63,107 nucleotides of DNA from Streptomyces sp. sk2.1 (lineage in GTDB: Bacteria; Actinomycetota; Actinomycetes; Streptomycetales; Streptomycetaceae): NCBI RefSeq assembly GCF_008120935.1, contig NZ_RDBO01000020.1:1445526-1508632 (forward strand), given 5' to 3'. Positions 46,231 through 55,001 of the stretch are shown here, piece after piece. The stretch's first letter is position 1, and each line of letters opens with the position of its first letter. Under the pieces are notes generated by a model. It searched no databases. It saw nothing but the letters and a program-made list of their open reading frames with translations, and was not told the DNA's origin. Made by a program: the position numbers and the translations under genes.

Positions 46231-47784
46231 TCAGTCGATCTCCCCCTCGGGTTCTCCCCCGGTCGCTCCGTCGCGCCTGCCGTCACGCAGCCGGGCGGCC
46301 TGCTCGATCGCGGTGGCCAGCTTCCGCACCGAGTCGTCCTCGGTGTCGGACGCCAGCTTCCCGGCCCGCGCGGCGAGTTCGCCGAGGCCGGGCGCGCCCG
46401 TCAGTTCCTCGCCGCGCAGCGACTGGGCGAAGTAGGCGGCGACGGCGGTCACCTGGAGGCGCCGGGAGGCACCGCCCCACAGCGGGCCGTCGATCGCGTT
46501 CGTGGTGATGGAGCCGGTCCGCTCGTGGGGCGCCCTGGTCTTCGGGTCCTGCCAGCGCACGGTCGCGGTCGCCACGTGGCCGGACGCGCCCTCCTTGAGG
46601 CGCACCGCGTAGAGCGCCGTCACCGTGTGGCCGGGGCCGACCTCGCCGCCGTCGACGCGGTCGTCGCGGAAGTCCTCGTCGGCGACCTTCCGGTTCTCGT
46701 ACCCGATGAGCTCGAACTGCTTCACGGTCTTCGGGTCGAAGGCGACCTGGGCCTTGGCGTCGCGGGCCGTCAGTTCGAGGTGGGCGGGCAGCTGGTCGAC
46801 GAAGACCTTGCGGGCCTGGGCCTCGTCGGCGATGTACGTGGTGTGGCCGTCGCCCTTGTTGGTGAGCTCCTCCATCAGCGCGTCGCCGTACTCGCTGCCG
46901 ACGCCTACCCCGAAGAGGGTGATGCCGTACTCGCGGCGGGCGGAGTCGATGCGCTCCAGGATGCCCTCGGCCTCGGTCTCGCCGGTGTTGGCGAGCGCGT
47001 CGGAGAGCAGGACGACCCGGTTGGTGGAGCCCTTGGCGTGGCCCTCGACCGCCTCCTCGTAACCGCGCCTGATGCCGGCCTCCACATTGGTGGAGTCGGT
47101 GGCCTCCATGGAGTCGACCCGGTCGCGGATCTTGTCCCGGTGGCCCCCCACCCGGGTCATCGGCAGCAGGGTCTCCGCCTCGTCGCTGAAGGTGACCAGG
47201 GAGATCGAGTCGTCGTCGCGGAGTTCGCCGGCCAGGATGCGCAGGGACTGCTTCACCAGGTCGAGGCGGCCCGCCGCGCTCACCTTCGTCGTCGACATCT
47301 CCGGCTCGATGGCCGCCGCGGGCCTGGCCCCGTCCATGTTCACGGCGAAGCCGTTGCCCTCCGGCCTCCGGTAGCCCTGGCGGAAGCTGTTGACGAACTC
47401 CTCGGGCCGCACGGTGTCCGGCCTCGGCAGGCTGCCGTCGGCCAGGACGCGGCGGGCGTAGCCGTAGGAGGCGGTGTCGACGTCCAGGGCGAAGGTGGAC
47501 AGGTAGTCGGGCGCGACCGGCGGCGCGGACTCCTCCGGCCCGTCCGCGTCCCGCCGCTTCTCCGCGCCGCTCCCGGCCGCGCCGCCCGGTGCGGCGGGCG
47601 CGGGCGCCCCGCCCCGCACGCCCCGGCTGTCGGTCGTGGCGGAGTCGTGCGAGGTGCCCGAGCATCCGGTGAGCAGCATCCCTCCCGCCAGCAGTACGCC
47701 GAGGGCCCCCTGCCACGTCCGCGGGAGTCCCGCGCCGTACGTGCCCGCCCGGCGCGCCCCGTGCTTCCTTGTCCGGCGTTCCAT
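46231..47784 (-). CDS. von Willebrand factor A lipoprotein (YfbK-like) with a disrupted metal-binding motif
   Basis: The 517-residue product has a signal peptide with lipobox LLTGCSG (Cys about 41). After a Pro/Ala linker comes an N-terminal YfbK-type segment (DVDTASYGYARRVLADGSLPRPDTVRPEEFVNSF). The vWA domain follows: GRLDLVKQSLRILAGELRDDDSISLVTFSDEAETLLPM, DSTNVEAGIRRGYE, NRVVLLSDALANTGETEAEGI. A C-terminal DUF3520-type region comes last. The expected MIDAS strand FVVD-S-GSM before GRLDLVK is missing: residues about 156-170 read IEPEMSTTKVSAA instead. The opposite strand there encodes TFVVDISGSM, i.e. the segment is inverted. As assembled, metal binding should be lost. Confidence 0.88.
   Translation of the reverse strand: MERRTRKHGARRAGTYGAGLPRTWQGALGVLLAGGMLLTGCSGTSHDSATTDSRGVRGGAPAPAAPGGAAGSGAEKRRDADGPEESAPPVAPDYLSTFALDVDTASYGYARRVLADGSLPRPDTVRPEEFVNSFRQGYRRPEGNGFAVNMDGARPAAAIEPEMSTTKVSAAGRLDLVKQSLRILAGELRDDDSISLVTFSDEAETLLPMTRVGGHRDKIRDRVDSMEATDSTNVEAGIRRGYEEAVEGHAKGSTNRVVLLSDALANTGETEAEGILERIDSARREYGITLFGVGVGSEYGDALMEELTNKGDGHTTYIADEAQARKVFVDQLPAHLELTARDAKAQVAFDPKTVKQFELIGYENRKVADEDFRDDRVDGGEVGPGHTVTALYAVRLKEGASGHVATATVRWQDPKTRAPHERTGSITTNAIDGPLWGGASRRLQVTAVAAYFAQSLRGEELTGAPGLGELAARAGKLASDTEDDSVRKLATAIEQAARLRDGRRDGATGGEPEGEID
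47268..47324. repeat. 7-bp inverted repeats flanking a reversed 43-bp coding segment
   Basis: GGCCCGC (47268-47274) and GCGGGCC (47318-47324) bracket 43 bases (47275-47317). Reversing the inner segment keeps the frame and changes the product to GARPAALTFVVDISGSM followed by AAAGRLDLVK, the canonical MIDAS sequence of this family. Confidence 0.85.
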
Positions 47785-48703
47785 CGTTTTCCCCCCAATG
47801 TCTTGGTGCCTGCACTTGTGAATGTGACGTGCGAGGTGGCGCGTCGGAGTCGACGAGGATGTTGCGGAAGGATCTCGATGCGGCAACAGCCGCCGGGAAA
47901 CGGGCGGGATGTCGAGATCGGGACACGAAGTCCTCACGGCGGGGGCACGTCGCCGAGCCGGTGCGGGTGACCGTGCCCGTTTCCGTGTCCCCGCCCGCGC
48001 GGGCCCGCGGGGCCCTCGGGCAGCCGGCCCGAACCGTCACATGCCGCGGAAGGTGACGCTCCGGAAGCGATCGGAAAAGGCGCCCGAGTGGCATCAGATG
48101 GGGACCAGAGGGATCAGGAGGACCAGAAAGGCGAAGGCAAGTGAATCGCTTCCGAACCGCCATCAGGGAGGGAAGGCACCGGAAAACGGGGTTTCCCGCA
48201 TTTATCCAGGGATAGGGTCCGGCGGGTTTCGGCACACGGGTGTCCACGGTGTCCAAAAGGAGCGGTGACGCAGTCCTGATCTGCTGCTATGACATGGTCG
48301 ACACCAGTGGGCACACCGGAACACACCTCCACCCGGAGTCCTCCGCCGGTCGGCCCTCACGAACAGCCGCCAGGTTTTTCAGGCCAACCCGCCTGCCGCC
48401 CCCGGCTTTTTCCTTCGCGTGCTGCACCGCCGCTCGGCTCCGTGTACTAATAAGGGTGTTCAACGGCACCACGAGACCGACCACCACCTGTCTTCTCCTG
48501 TTCATCTGCTGGAATTTGACGTCAGGTCATCGCGCGTAGAGTTCCTGGGTGAACACCGGGTCCGGAAGGGCCGCCGGTCCGTACCACGGTCCCCGGCGGC
48601 CGGACCGGCTCCCGTCGGACGGCCGCGGTGTTCACAGCACTTCCTGACCCGATCCGGTTGTCCGGGAACACCCACTCCCGGCCGAGAGTATGAGGCACGT
48701 TCT
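47785..48703. other. Long intergenic region without a supported gene
   Basis: About 920 bases between the divergent vWA and solute-binding lipoprotein genes. Codon-position composition is poor in every frame and the short frames here read as low-quality protein. A promoter for each gene must lie here; one candidate is listed separately. A TACTAAT motif near 48443 is AT-rich for this genome. Confidence 0.5.
48514..48540 (+). promoter_or_regulatory. Candidate promoter for the solute-binding protein gene
   Basis: TTGACG (48514-48519) and TAGAGT (48535-48540) are close to consensus but separated by only 15 bases. The start codon is about 164 bases further on. Confidence 0.35.
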
Positions 48704-50290
48704 GTGAAGGTTCGTACGAGTCGGCCGGGCGCCCTGATCTCCGTGGGCCTGGCAGCGACGCTGTTGACGGGTTGCGGGTCCCAGAACGACATCTGGCAGT
48801 TCGACGCCAAGGAGAGCCTGGTCGTCGGGATGTCCGACGACATCCTCGCGACGGACCCGGCCGCAGGTTACGACCCCGGGTCCTGGCTGCTGTTCAACAA
48901 CGTCTTCCAGTCCCTGCTGAGCTTCCCGCCCGGTTCCTCCACCCCGGTGCCGGAGGCGGCCGACGAGTGCGGTTTCTCGGACGACAGCAAGACCTACACC
49001 TGCACCCTGCGCGACGGGCTGAAGTTCAGCAACGGCCACAACCTCACGTCGAAGGACGTCAAGTACTCCTTCGACCGGGCGATCAGGATCAACGACCCGG
49101 CGGGTCCGGCGCCGCTGCTCTCCACCATCGCGTCGATCGAGACCCCGGACGTGCGGACGGTCGTCTTCCGCCTCAAGGTGCCCGACGCGACGTTCCCCAG
49201 CAAGATCGCCTCGGGTGCCGGTTCCATCGTGGACCACGAGGTCTACCCGGCGGACAGCCTGCTCAAGGGCGACAAGGCGATCGGTTCCGGCCCCTACGAG
49301 CTGGACTCCATCGACAAGTCGAAGGCCGACTTCTCGGTGTACTCCGGATACCAGGGCAACGCCGAGGTGAAGAACTCCGGTGTGACGCTGCGGCTGTTCC
49401 GCGGCGACCAGCAGGCCCTCAAGTCGTCCCTGGAGAAGGGCGACGTGGACGTCGCGTACCGAGGTCTCACCGCCAAGGCGATAGCCGCCCTGGACACCTC
49501 GCCCGGCGCCGAGAAGGACGGCATCGAGGTCGTCCAGGGAAACAGTGCCGAGGTCCAGCACCTGGTCTTCAACGTGGCCGACCCCGTGGTCGGCAAGATC
49601 GCCGTGCGCAAGGCCATCGCCCATCTCGTCGACCGGTACGCCCTGGTCAGCAAGGTCTACGAGTCCACGGCGACACCGCTCTACTCGATCGTCCCGGTCG
49701 GCATCACCGGCCACGGGACCTCCTTCTTCGACACGTACGGGGACAGCCCGCAGCCGAAGGTGGCGAAGAAGATCCTGGAGGACGCCGGCATCACCGACAA
49801 GGTGAAGCTCACCCTCTGGTCCACCCCGAGCCGTTACGGTCCCGCCACCGACGACGAGCTGCGGACCATCGCCGGACAGCTGAACCGGAGCGGCCTCTTC
49901 GACGCCCGGATGAAGTCCGTCCCGTTCGACGAGTACGAGGAGAACATCTCCGAGGGCAAGTACGGCATCTACGTGAAGGGCTGGGTGCCGGACTACCCCG
50001 ACCCCGACAACTTCACCCAGCCGTTCTTCGGCAAGGGCAACGTCCTGTCGAACAATTTCGAGAACGGCGAGATCTCCCGGATCATCCCGCGGACGTCGTC
50101 CATGACCGACCGCGCGAAGACCCGGCAGGAGTTCATGAAGCTCCAGGACATCGTGGCGGACCAGCTGCCGCTGCTGCCGCTGTGGCAGGGCAAGCAGTAC
50201 GCGGTCGCCCACGAGAACGTCCGGGGCCTGCAGAACTGCCTGGACACCTCGACCGTCTTCCGGTTCTGGGAGCTCAGCACCGCGTCCTAG
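48704..50290 (+). CDS. Peptide/nickel-type ABC transporter solute-binding lipoprotein (SBP_bac_5)
   Basis: The GTG at 48704 follows GAGG. The 528-residue product has a short signal peptide and lipobox LLTGCGS (Cys about 24). It is a type II substrate-binding protein: LVVGMSDDILATDPAAGYDPGSWLLFNNVFQSLL at the N-terminus, then the family signature YTCTLRDGLKFSNGHNLTSKDVKYSFDRA. The C-terminal part, with VKGWVPDYPDPDNFTQPFFG and DQLPLLPLWQGKQYAV, fits DppA/OppA-like proteins. It binds oligopeptides or similar ligands outside the membrane. No permease or ATPase of this transporter lies beside it, so it works with components encoded elsewhere or as an orphan. Confidence 0.93.
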   Translation: MKVRTSRPGALISVGLAATLLTGCGSQNDIWQFDAKESLVVGMSDDILATDPAAGYDPGSWLLFNNVFQSLLSFPPGSSTPVPEAADECGFSDDSKTYTCTLRDGLKFSNGHNLTSKDVKYSFDRAIRINDPAGPAPLLSTIASIETPDVRTVVFRLKVPDATFPSKIASGAGSIVDHEVYPADSLLKGDKAIGSGPYELDSIDKSKADFSVYSGYQGNAEVKNSGVTLRLFRGDQQALKSSLEKGDVDVAYRGLTAKAIAALDTSPGAEKDGIEVVQGNSAEVQHLVFNVADPVVGKIAVRKAIAHLVDRYALVSKVYESTATPLYSIVPVGITGHGTSFFDTYGDSPQPKVAKKILEDAGITDKVKLTLWSTPSRYGPATDDELRTIAGQLNRSGLFDARMKSVPFDEYEENISEGKYGIYVKGWVPDYPDPDNFTQPFFGKGNVLSNNFENGEISRIIPRTSSMTDRAKTRQEFMKLQDIVADQLPLLPLWQGKQYAVAHENVRGLQNCLDTSTVFRFWELSTAS

Positions 50291-50901
50291 GAGGCGGGTT
50301 CACCGGTCGCGACCGGGACCGGGGCGGCGCCCAGGGGGTACGGGTCCTCCCGGGGCAGGAGCCGGGCCGCCTCCTCGGTGCTCCCGGCCGCGACCAGTGC
50401 GTGGACCCGCCGGGCGAGCGGGGTGACGTCGCGGATGGACACCGTCCACTCGTCCGCGTACCGCCGCGACGCCTCGCCGGAGAGCCCGAGCTGGAGGGAG
50501 CGGTACGGCAGCCGGTCCAGGCGCAGGTCCCGCTCCGGGTCCCACTGGACGCGCGCCGGGGCCCGGCGCAGGGCGTGCTGCCAGGCGGCGCGGTCCGGGT
50601 GGACTCCCCCGACGTAGTGCGAGAGTTCGGCCCCGGCCAGGGCCCGGTCGAAGCCCTCGCGGGTGATCTCGACGGCCAGCACGGTCTCCTGGCCCTCCTT
50701 GGTGCCCCAGCCGCAGCGGTACATCATCCACAGGAAACTCGGCTTGATCCACGTCATGCGGTCCCGCTTCCAGGTGTCGGGGAAGCGCCCGTCGCGCGCG
50801 GCCGGGAGGCCGATGGACGGGGTGTACGCCTGGTAGACGGTGATCGTGGTGTCCGTGTACTGGGCACGGATCTCGTACTGCGGCCTGGTCGGAGCGGTCA
50901 T
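50287..50901 (-). CDS. DUF4291 family protein
   Basis: The 204-residue product shows the DUF4291 core: YTDTTITVYQAYTPSIGLPAARDGRF, then RMTWIKPSFLWMMYRCGWGTKEGQE, then ERDLRLDRLPYRSLQLGL. It is soluble, function unknown for the family. The stop overlaps the solute-binding protein stop by 4 bases on the opposite strand (convergent). The ATG at 50901 is 28 bases from the left copy of the 125-bp inverted repeat, so its promoter lies in or beside that repeat. Confidence 0.9.
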   Translation of the reverse strand: MTAPTRPQYEIRAQYTDTTITVYQAYTPSIGLPAARDGRFPDTWKRDRMTWIKPSFLWMMYRCGWGTKEGQETVLAVEITREGFDRALAGAELSHYVGGVHPDRAAWQHALRRAPARVQWDPERDLRLDRLPYRSLQLGLSGEASRRYADEWTVSIRDVTPLARRVHALVAAGSTEEAARLLPREDPYPLGAAPVPVATGEPAS

Positions 50902-50928
50902 GCCCCCATCAGAGCACCGGCCCGACGA

Positions 50929-51053
50929 TCCCCGCGAACGAATTCTCCGGGCTCCGGACCCGGGCCGGACCGGGCAGAACCGGCGCCGGACCGGGCAGAA
51001 CCCGGGCCCTGCTCCCGGCCCGGATCCCGGCCCGGCCCCGGAGACCAGGGGCC
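50929..51053 (+). repeat. 125-bp inverted repeat, left copy (intergenic)
   Basis: Identical over 125 bases to the reverse complement of 53017-53141. The sequence is extremely GC-rich and contains two near-copies of GGACCGGGCAGAACC inside it. It lies between the permease stop and the DUF4291 start, so this copy is probably the original, a natural intergenic position. Confidence 0.95.
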
Positions 51054-51064
51054 GGGCGCCCGTC

Positions 51065-51952
51065 TCAGGACACGATGTCCTTGCGGCCGAAGCCCCGGAA
51101 GGCGAGGGCGAACAGGATCAGGGCGTACGTCACCGAGATCGCCGCGCCCTTCGTCATGCCGGCCCACTCCAGTTCGGGCTGGAGCGCGTCCGCCCAGGCG
51201 AACTGCCAGTGCGCGGGCAGGAACTCGCGCCAGGAGCCGAGCGCGGTGACGGCGTCCAGCACATTGCCGACGATGGTCAGCCCGACCGCGCCGCCGACCG
51301 CGCCCAGCGGGGCGTCGGTCCTGGTCGACAGCCAGAACGCCAGTCCGGCGGTGACCAGTTGCGAGACGAAGACGAACGCGACGGCGAGCGCCAGCCGGGG
51401 CACGGTGTCCGAGGTCGCGAGCGCGCCGCCGGTGGGGAGTCGGAGCGGCCCCCAGCCGTATGCGACGGCCCCCGCGGCCAGGGCGACGAGCGGCAGCAGC
51501 ACCATCGCGGCGAGGCTGAAGCCGAGCGCCACGACGAGCTTGCTCCACAGCAGCCTGGCCCGCGGCACGGGCGCCGCCAGCAGATAGCGCAGCGAGGACC
51601 AGCTCGCCTCCGAGGCGACGGTGTCGCCGCAGAACAGCGCCACCGGCACCACGAGCAGGAACCCGGCGGAGACGAACAGGCAGGTCGCGGCGAAGTTCGC
51701 GGCGGAGGCCGTCGCGGTGTCCATCAGGGTGATCCGGTCGCTGCCGCCGCCCCGCGATTCCGGGGTGCCGCCGATCGCGAACGCGACGATCAGGACGAAC
51801 GGCAGTGCCGCCAGCACCCCGCCCATGATCAGGGTGCGGCGTCTGCGCAGCTGGCGCATCGCCTCGACCCGCAGCGGCAGGGTGTGCCGGGCACGGTAGC
51901 CGGGTGCCCCGGCGGTGCCGGCGGCTTCGGTGACATCGGCTGCGGCACTCAT
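51065..51952 (-). CDS. ABC transporter permease (ABC-2 type)
   Basis: The 295-residue protein has six hydrophobic segments (about 44-63, 90-113, 140-163, 182-203, 212-228, 270-285). The pattern of the ABC-2 permeases is a long N-terminal cytosolic arm (RHTLPLRVEAMRQLRRRRTLIM), SWSSLRYLLAAPVPRARLLWSKLVV (a typical coupling-helix region), and AAISVTYALILFALAFRGFGRKDI at the end. The ATG overlaps the ATPase fusion stop (ATGA), so the two are co-translated and form one exporter. Substrate unknown; no dedicated export motif. Confidence 0.9.
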   Translation of the reverse strand: MSAAADVTEAAGTAGAPGYRARHTLPLRVEAMRQLRRRRTLIMGGVLAALPFVLIVAFAIGGTPESRGGGSDRITLMDTATASAANFAATCLFVSAGFLLVVPVALFCGDTVASEASWSSLRYLLAAPVPRARLLWSKLVVALGFSLAAMVLLPLVALAAGAVAYGWGPLRLPTGGALATSDTVPRLALAVAFVFVSQLVTAGLAFWLSTRTDAPLGAVGGAVGLTIVGNVLDAVTALGSWREFLPAHWQFAWADALQPELEWAGMTKGAAISVTYALILFALAFRGFGRKDIVS

Positions 51953-54600
51953 GCGGAGCCTCCGGAGATCAGGGTGAGGAACGCGTCCTCCAGTCGGCGG
52001 TGCGGTCCGACACCGGTCATCGGCACGTCGAGCCGGACCAGTTCGGCGATCAGCTCGGCCGGGGTGGCGCCGTCGAGCCGTACGAGCAGCCCGCGGCCGT
52101 CCTCCGTGCGGGCGGCCGAACCGATCCCGGGCAGCGCGGCGACCTTCTCCGCGAGAGGTTCGGCCACCTCGCGCGCGCTGGTGACCAGCAGCGTGTCCCC
52201 GGACCCGGTGATCTCGGCGACCGGGCCGGCCTGGACGAGCCGGCCCCGGTCCATGACCACGAGGTGGGTGCAGGACTGCTCGACCTCGGAGAGCAGGTGG
52301 CTGGAGACGATGACGGTCCGGCCCCCGGCCGCGTACCGGATCATCACGTCCCGCATCTCGCGGATCTGGGGCGGGTCGAGCCCGTTGGTCGGTTCGTCGA
52401 GGATGAGCAGGTCCGGCATGCCGAGCATGGCCTGGGCGATGGCGAGCCGTTGCCGCATGCCCTGCGAGTACGTGCGGACGGCGCGGGCCAGGGCGTCGCC
52501 GAGCCCGGCGATCTCCAGGGCCTCCTCGATGTGCGCGTCCTCGGCGGGCCGTCCGGTGGCCTGCCAGTACAGCTCCAGGTTGGCGCGCCCGGACAGGTGC
52601 GGCAGGAAGCCGGCGCCCTCGACGAACGCGCCGACGCGGGACAGCACGGGCGCGCCGGGCCGGATGGCCTGTCCGAAGACGCGGATCTCGCCGTCGTCGG
52701 GCGTGATGAGTCCCATCAGCATGCGCAGGGTCGTGGTCTTGCCCGCGCCGTTGGGGCCGAGGAGTCCGAGCACCTGCCCCTTCCCGACCCGGAAGGACAG
52801 GTCCTTCACGGCGTACCGGTCGGTGGACCCGGCGTACTTCTTCGACAGTCCGGTGATCCGGAGGGGCACGTCGGCGAGTGCCGGGTCGGGCGCGGGGGCC
52901 GCGGCGCGGCGGCGGGCGGTGAGCAGCAGTGCGGCGGCGATCACGACGGCGGCGGCCGGCAGTGCCCAGGTCCAGCGGGGCAGGGGGGCCGCCGCGGTTC
53001 TCAGATCGGGGGCGGTGGCCCCTGGTCTCCGGGGCCGGGCCGGGATCCGGGCCGGGAGCAGGGCCCGGGTTCTGCCCGGTCCGGCGCCGGTTCTGCCCGG
53101 TCCGGCCCGGGTCCGGAGCCCGGAGAATTCGTTCGCGGGGAGGGTCAGCCGTACGCCCCTGCCCTGCCGGTCCTGCGGGATGCGGACGGGGGCGACCAGT
53201 TGGGAGGGCAGCAGCTGCTGCCCTCCGTCCGGGGACACGTCGTAGACCTTCCCGAACAGGACGGCGTCGCCGGAGTCGGTCCGGACGTCGACGGTCACGG
53301 TCGGGGTGCCGGTGACGCTCAGCGGCGTGTCCAGCGGGGCCGAGTCGAAGCGGGCGTGCTGGCCGGGGAAGTCGAGCGAGAGCCCGACGCCGAGGGACGA
53401 CAGCCGGGAGAGGCCGCCGCCGACGCCGGGTACGGCCGAGACGGCCGGCGGACTGGCCCCGGCGGGGTTGCGGAACGTCTGGGTCCGCCGCCCGATGCCG
53501 ATCTCCTCCTTCCCGCTGTCCAGCCCCGGGTACGTGTCGCTGCTCGCCCCGCGCGCGAGGGCGGCCCCGTCGGTGGAGTCGACGCCTCCGGTGCGGGTGA
53601 CGCGGAAGGCGGGGCCGGTGTCGGCGTTCTTGTCGCCCTTCAGGTACCGGTCGAACCAGCGGCCGACGCGCTGTTGCACCCGGTCGGTCTCCGGGTCGCC
53701 GCCGTCGTGTCCGCCGGCGATCCAGTCGACGGCGACCGGGGCGCCGTTGCCGCTGATCGCCCCGGCCATGGCGTCGGCCTGGCCGAGCGGGAAGAGGGAG
53801 TCGGTCTGTCCCTGCACGATGAGCGCGGGCACCCGGATCCGGTCGGCGACGGCGCTCGGGGAGCGCCCGGTCAGCAGTGCGCGGGCGGCGGCGTCCGGTT
53901 TCCCGTCGACGGCGACCCGTTCGTACATCTCGCAGAGCCGCTTCTCGAACTTCTGGCAGCCGCCGCCGGTGGTGACGAAGATTCCGGCCCAGAGCTTCTT
54001 GAAGACCCCGTCGGGGAAGAGGGCGTCGGCCAGGTTCCAGTAGGTGATCTGCGGTGCGACGGCGTCGACGCGCTCGTCGTGCCCGGCGGCGAGGAGCGAG
54101 ACGGCCCCGCCGTAGGAGGCGCCGGTGATCCCGACGCGGGGGTCGCCCTCGGCGTCGAGTTCCACCTCGGGCCGGTCCGCGAGCCAGTCGATCAGCCGGG
54201 ACACGTCCCGGACCTCGCGGTCGGGGGCGTTGAGCGAGATCTCCCCGCCCGACTTCCCGAACCCGCGCGCGGACCAGGTCAGCACGGCGTATCCGGCACC
54301 GGCCAGCTGTTCGGCCTGGTCCCGCACGTCGTCCTTGCTGCCGCCGAACCCGTGCCCGATCAGCACGGCCGGCCGGCGTTGCGTGCCGCCGGTGGTGAAG
54401 TACGAGGTGTCGATGGACACCCCGTCGAACCGCATCGTCCGGTCCTTGCGGTGCACGGCGGGCGCGCCGTCGTCGGCCGCGGCGGTCCAGGTTCCCGCAC
54501 CGGCCAGCACGACGAGTGCCGCGAGGCCCGCGGCCCATCGGCCCCGCCCTCGGGGCAGCAGCCGCCGCCGGCGGGGCGGGTGCGCATCGGAGGTGTCCAT
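51949..54600 (-). CDS. Fusion: S15/CocE-type hydrolase plus ABC transporter ATPase
   Basis: The product is 883 residues. Residues 20-42 are a hydrophobic, probably membrane-anchored start. Residues 55-485 are an alpha/beta hydrolase of the X-Pro dipeptidyl-peptidase/CocE type: oxyanion region IGHGFGGSKDD, nucleophile Ser162 in GITGASYGGAV, Asp267 in VQGQTDS, His298 in AGGHDGG. The start of its beta-sandwich ends at LPANEF; residues 487-528 are encoded by the 125-bp repeat and are low complexity Arg/Gly/Pro. A membrane span (about 542-562) and a full ATPase follow: GPNGAGKTT (about 615), SQGMRQRLAIAQA, LLILDEPTNGLDP. Hydrolase-ABC fusions exist in Streptomyces; the repeat-coded part replaces the sandwich. 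Confidence 0.9.
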   Translation of the reverse strand: MDTSDAHPPRRRRLLPRGRGRWAAGLAALVVLAGAGTWTAAADDGAPAVHRKDRTMRFDGVSIDTSYFTTGGTQRRPAVLIGHGFGGSKDDVRDQAEQLAGAGYAVLTWSARGFGKSGGEISLNAPDREVRDVSRLIDWLADRPEVELDAEGDPRVGITGASYGGAVSLLAAGHDERVDAVAPQITYWNLADALFPDGVFKKLWAGIFVTTGGGCQKFEKRLCEMYERVAVDGKPDAAARALLTGRSPSAVADRIRVPALIVQGQTDSLFPLGQADAMAGAISGNGAPVAVDWIAGGHDGGDPETDRVQQRVGRWFDRYLKGDKNADTGPAFRVTRTGGVDSTDGAALARGASSDTYPGLDSGKEEIGIGRRTQTFRNPAGASPPAVSAVPGVGGGLSRLSSLGVGLSLDFPGQHARFDSAPLDTPLSVTGTPTVTVDVRTDSGDAVLFGKVYDVSPDGGQQLLPSQLVAPVRIPQDRQGRGVRLTLPANEFSGLRTRAGPGRTGAGPGRTRALLPARIPARPRRPGATAPDLRTAAAPLPRWTWALPAAAVVIAAALLLTARRRAAAPAPDPALADVPLRITGLSKKYAGSTDRYAVKDLSFRVGKGQVLGLLGPNGAGKTTTLRMLMGLITPDDGEIRVFGQAIRPGAPVLSRVGAFVEGAGFLPHLSGRANLELYWQATGRPAEDAHIEEALEIAGLGDALARAVRTYSQGMRQRLAIAQAMLGMPDLLILDEPTNGLDPPQIREMRDVMIRYAAGGRTVIVSSHLLSEVEQSCTHLVVMDRGRLVQAGPVAEITGSGDTLLVTSAREVAEPLAEKVAALPGIGSAARTEDGRGLLVRLDGATPAELIAELVRLDVPMTGVGPHRRLEDAFLTLISGGSA
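53017..53141 (-). repeat. 125-bp inverted repeat, right copy (inside the hydrolase-ABC gene)
   Basis: Exact reverse complement of 50929-51053. It encodes residues about 487-528 of the fusion protein without stops, as a run of Arg, Gly, Pro and Ala unlike the flanking domains. Recombination between the two copies would invert 51054-53016, i.e. the ABC half and permease. Confidence 0.95.
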
Positions 54601-55001
54601 GGTTCCCGACCCTAAGCGGACGACCGCCGCCCGCGGACAGCCGACAGAGGGAACTCCTCGGCCTCCTCCCGGCGTACGGGGGCCGTCCGCCGTACTGCGG
54701 ACGCGGTATGCCGGGGCGACGGGGCGGAGCGGACGCGGCGTCAGAACGGGCCGGACGCGCCCCTGGAGCGGACCTGACTCGGTACCGGAACGGGCCGGAC
54801 GCGCCTCCGGGACGGGCCTGACGCGGCGCCGGAACGCCGCGCGGGGCATACCGTCGCCCCGGGCAACCTTGTCATGGACATAGAAACAAGGTCTACTCGC
54901 ATAGATCGATGTGACCGTCCCTCAGCCGCTCGTCGGGCGCGGGGGCCACCTCGTCATTCCCGCAGCACCCCGTCTTCACTTTCTTTCGTCAGGAGAGATC
55001 C
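54601..55001. other. Intergenic region with 18-bp direct repeat
   Basis: GAACGGGCCGGACGCGCC occurs at 54744-54761 and 54788-54805. The rest contains an AT-richer stretch near 54870-54910 likely to hold promoters for the divergent genes. No gene seen. Confidence 0.5.

Noticed and set aside
47072..47374. Plus-strand frame containing TFVVDISGSM as a separate vWA gene
   Set aside because: Only the MIDAS strand itself is protein-like; the remainder is antisense of the vWA lipoprotein. It is explained by the micro-inversion instead.
48240..48539. Plus-strand 99-codon frame in the vWA-SBP intergenic gap
   Set aside because: Composition is unlike Streptomyces proteins (Cys, Thr, Phe-rich end), no ribosome-binding site, no visible domain.
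50287..50290. Read-through fusion between the solute-binding protein and DUF4291
   Set aside because: The genes are on opposite strands and merely share 4 bases at their stop codons.
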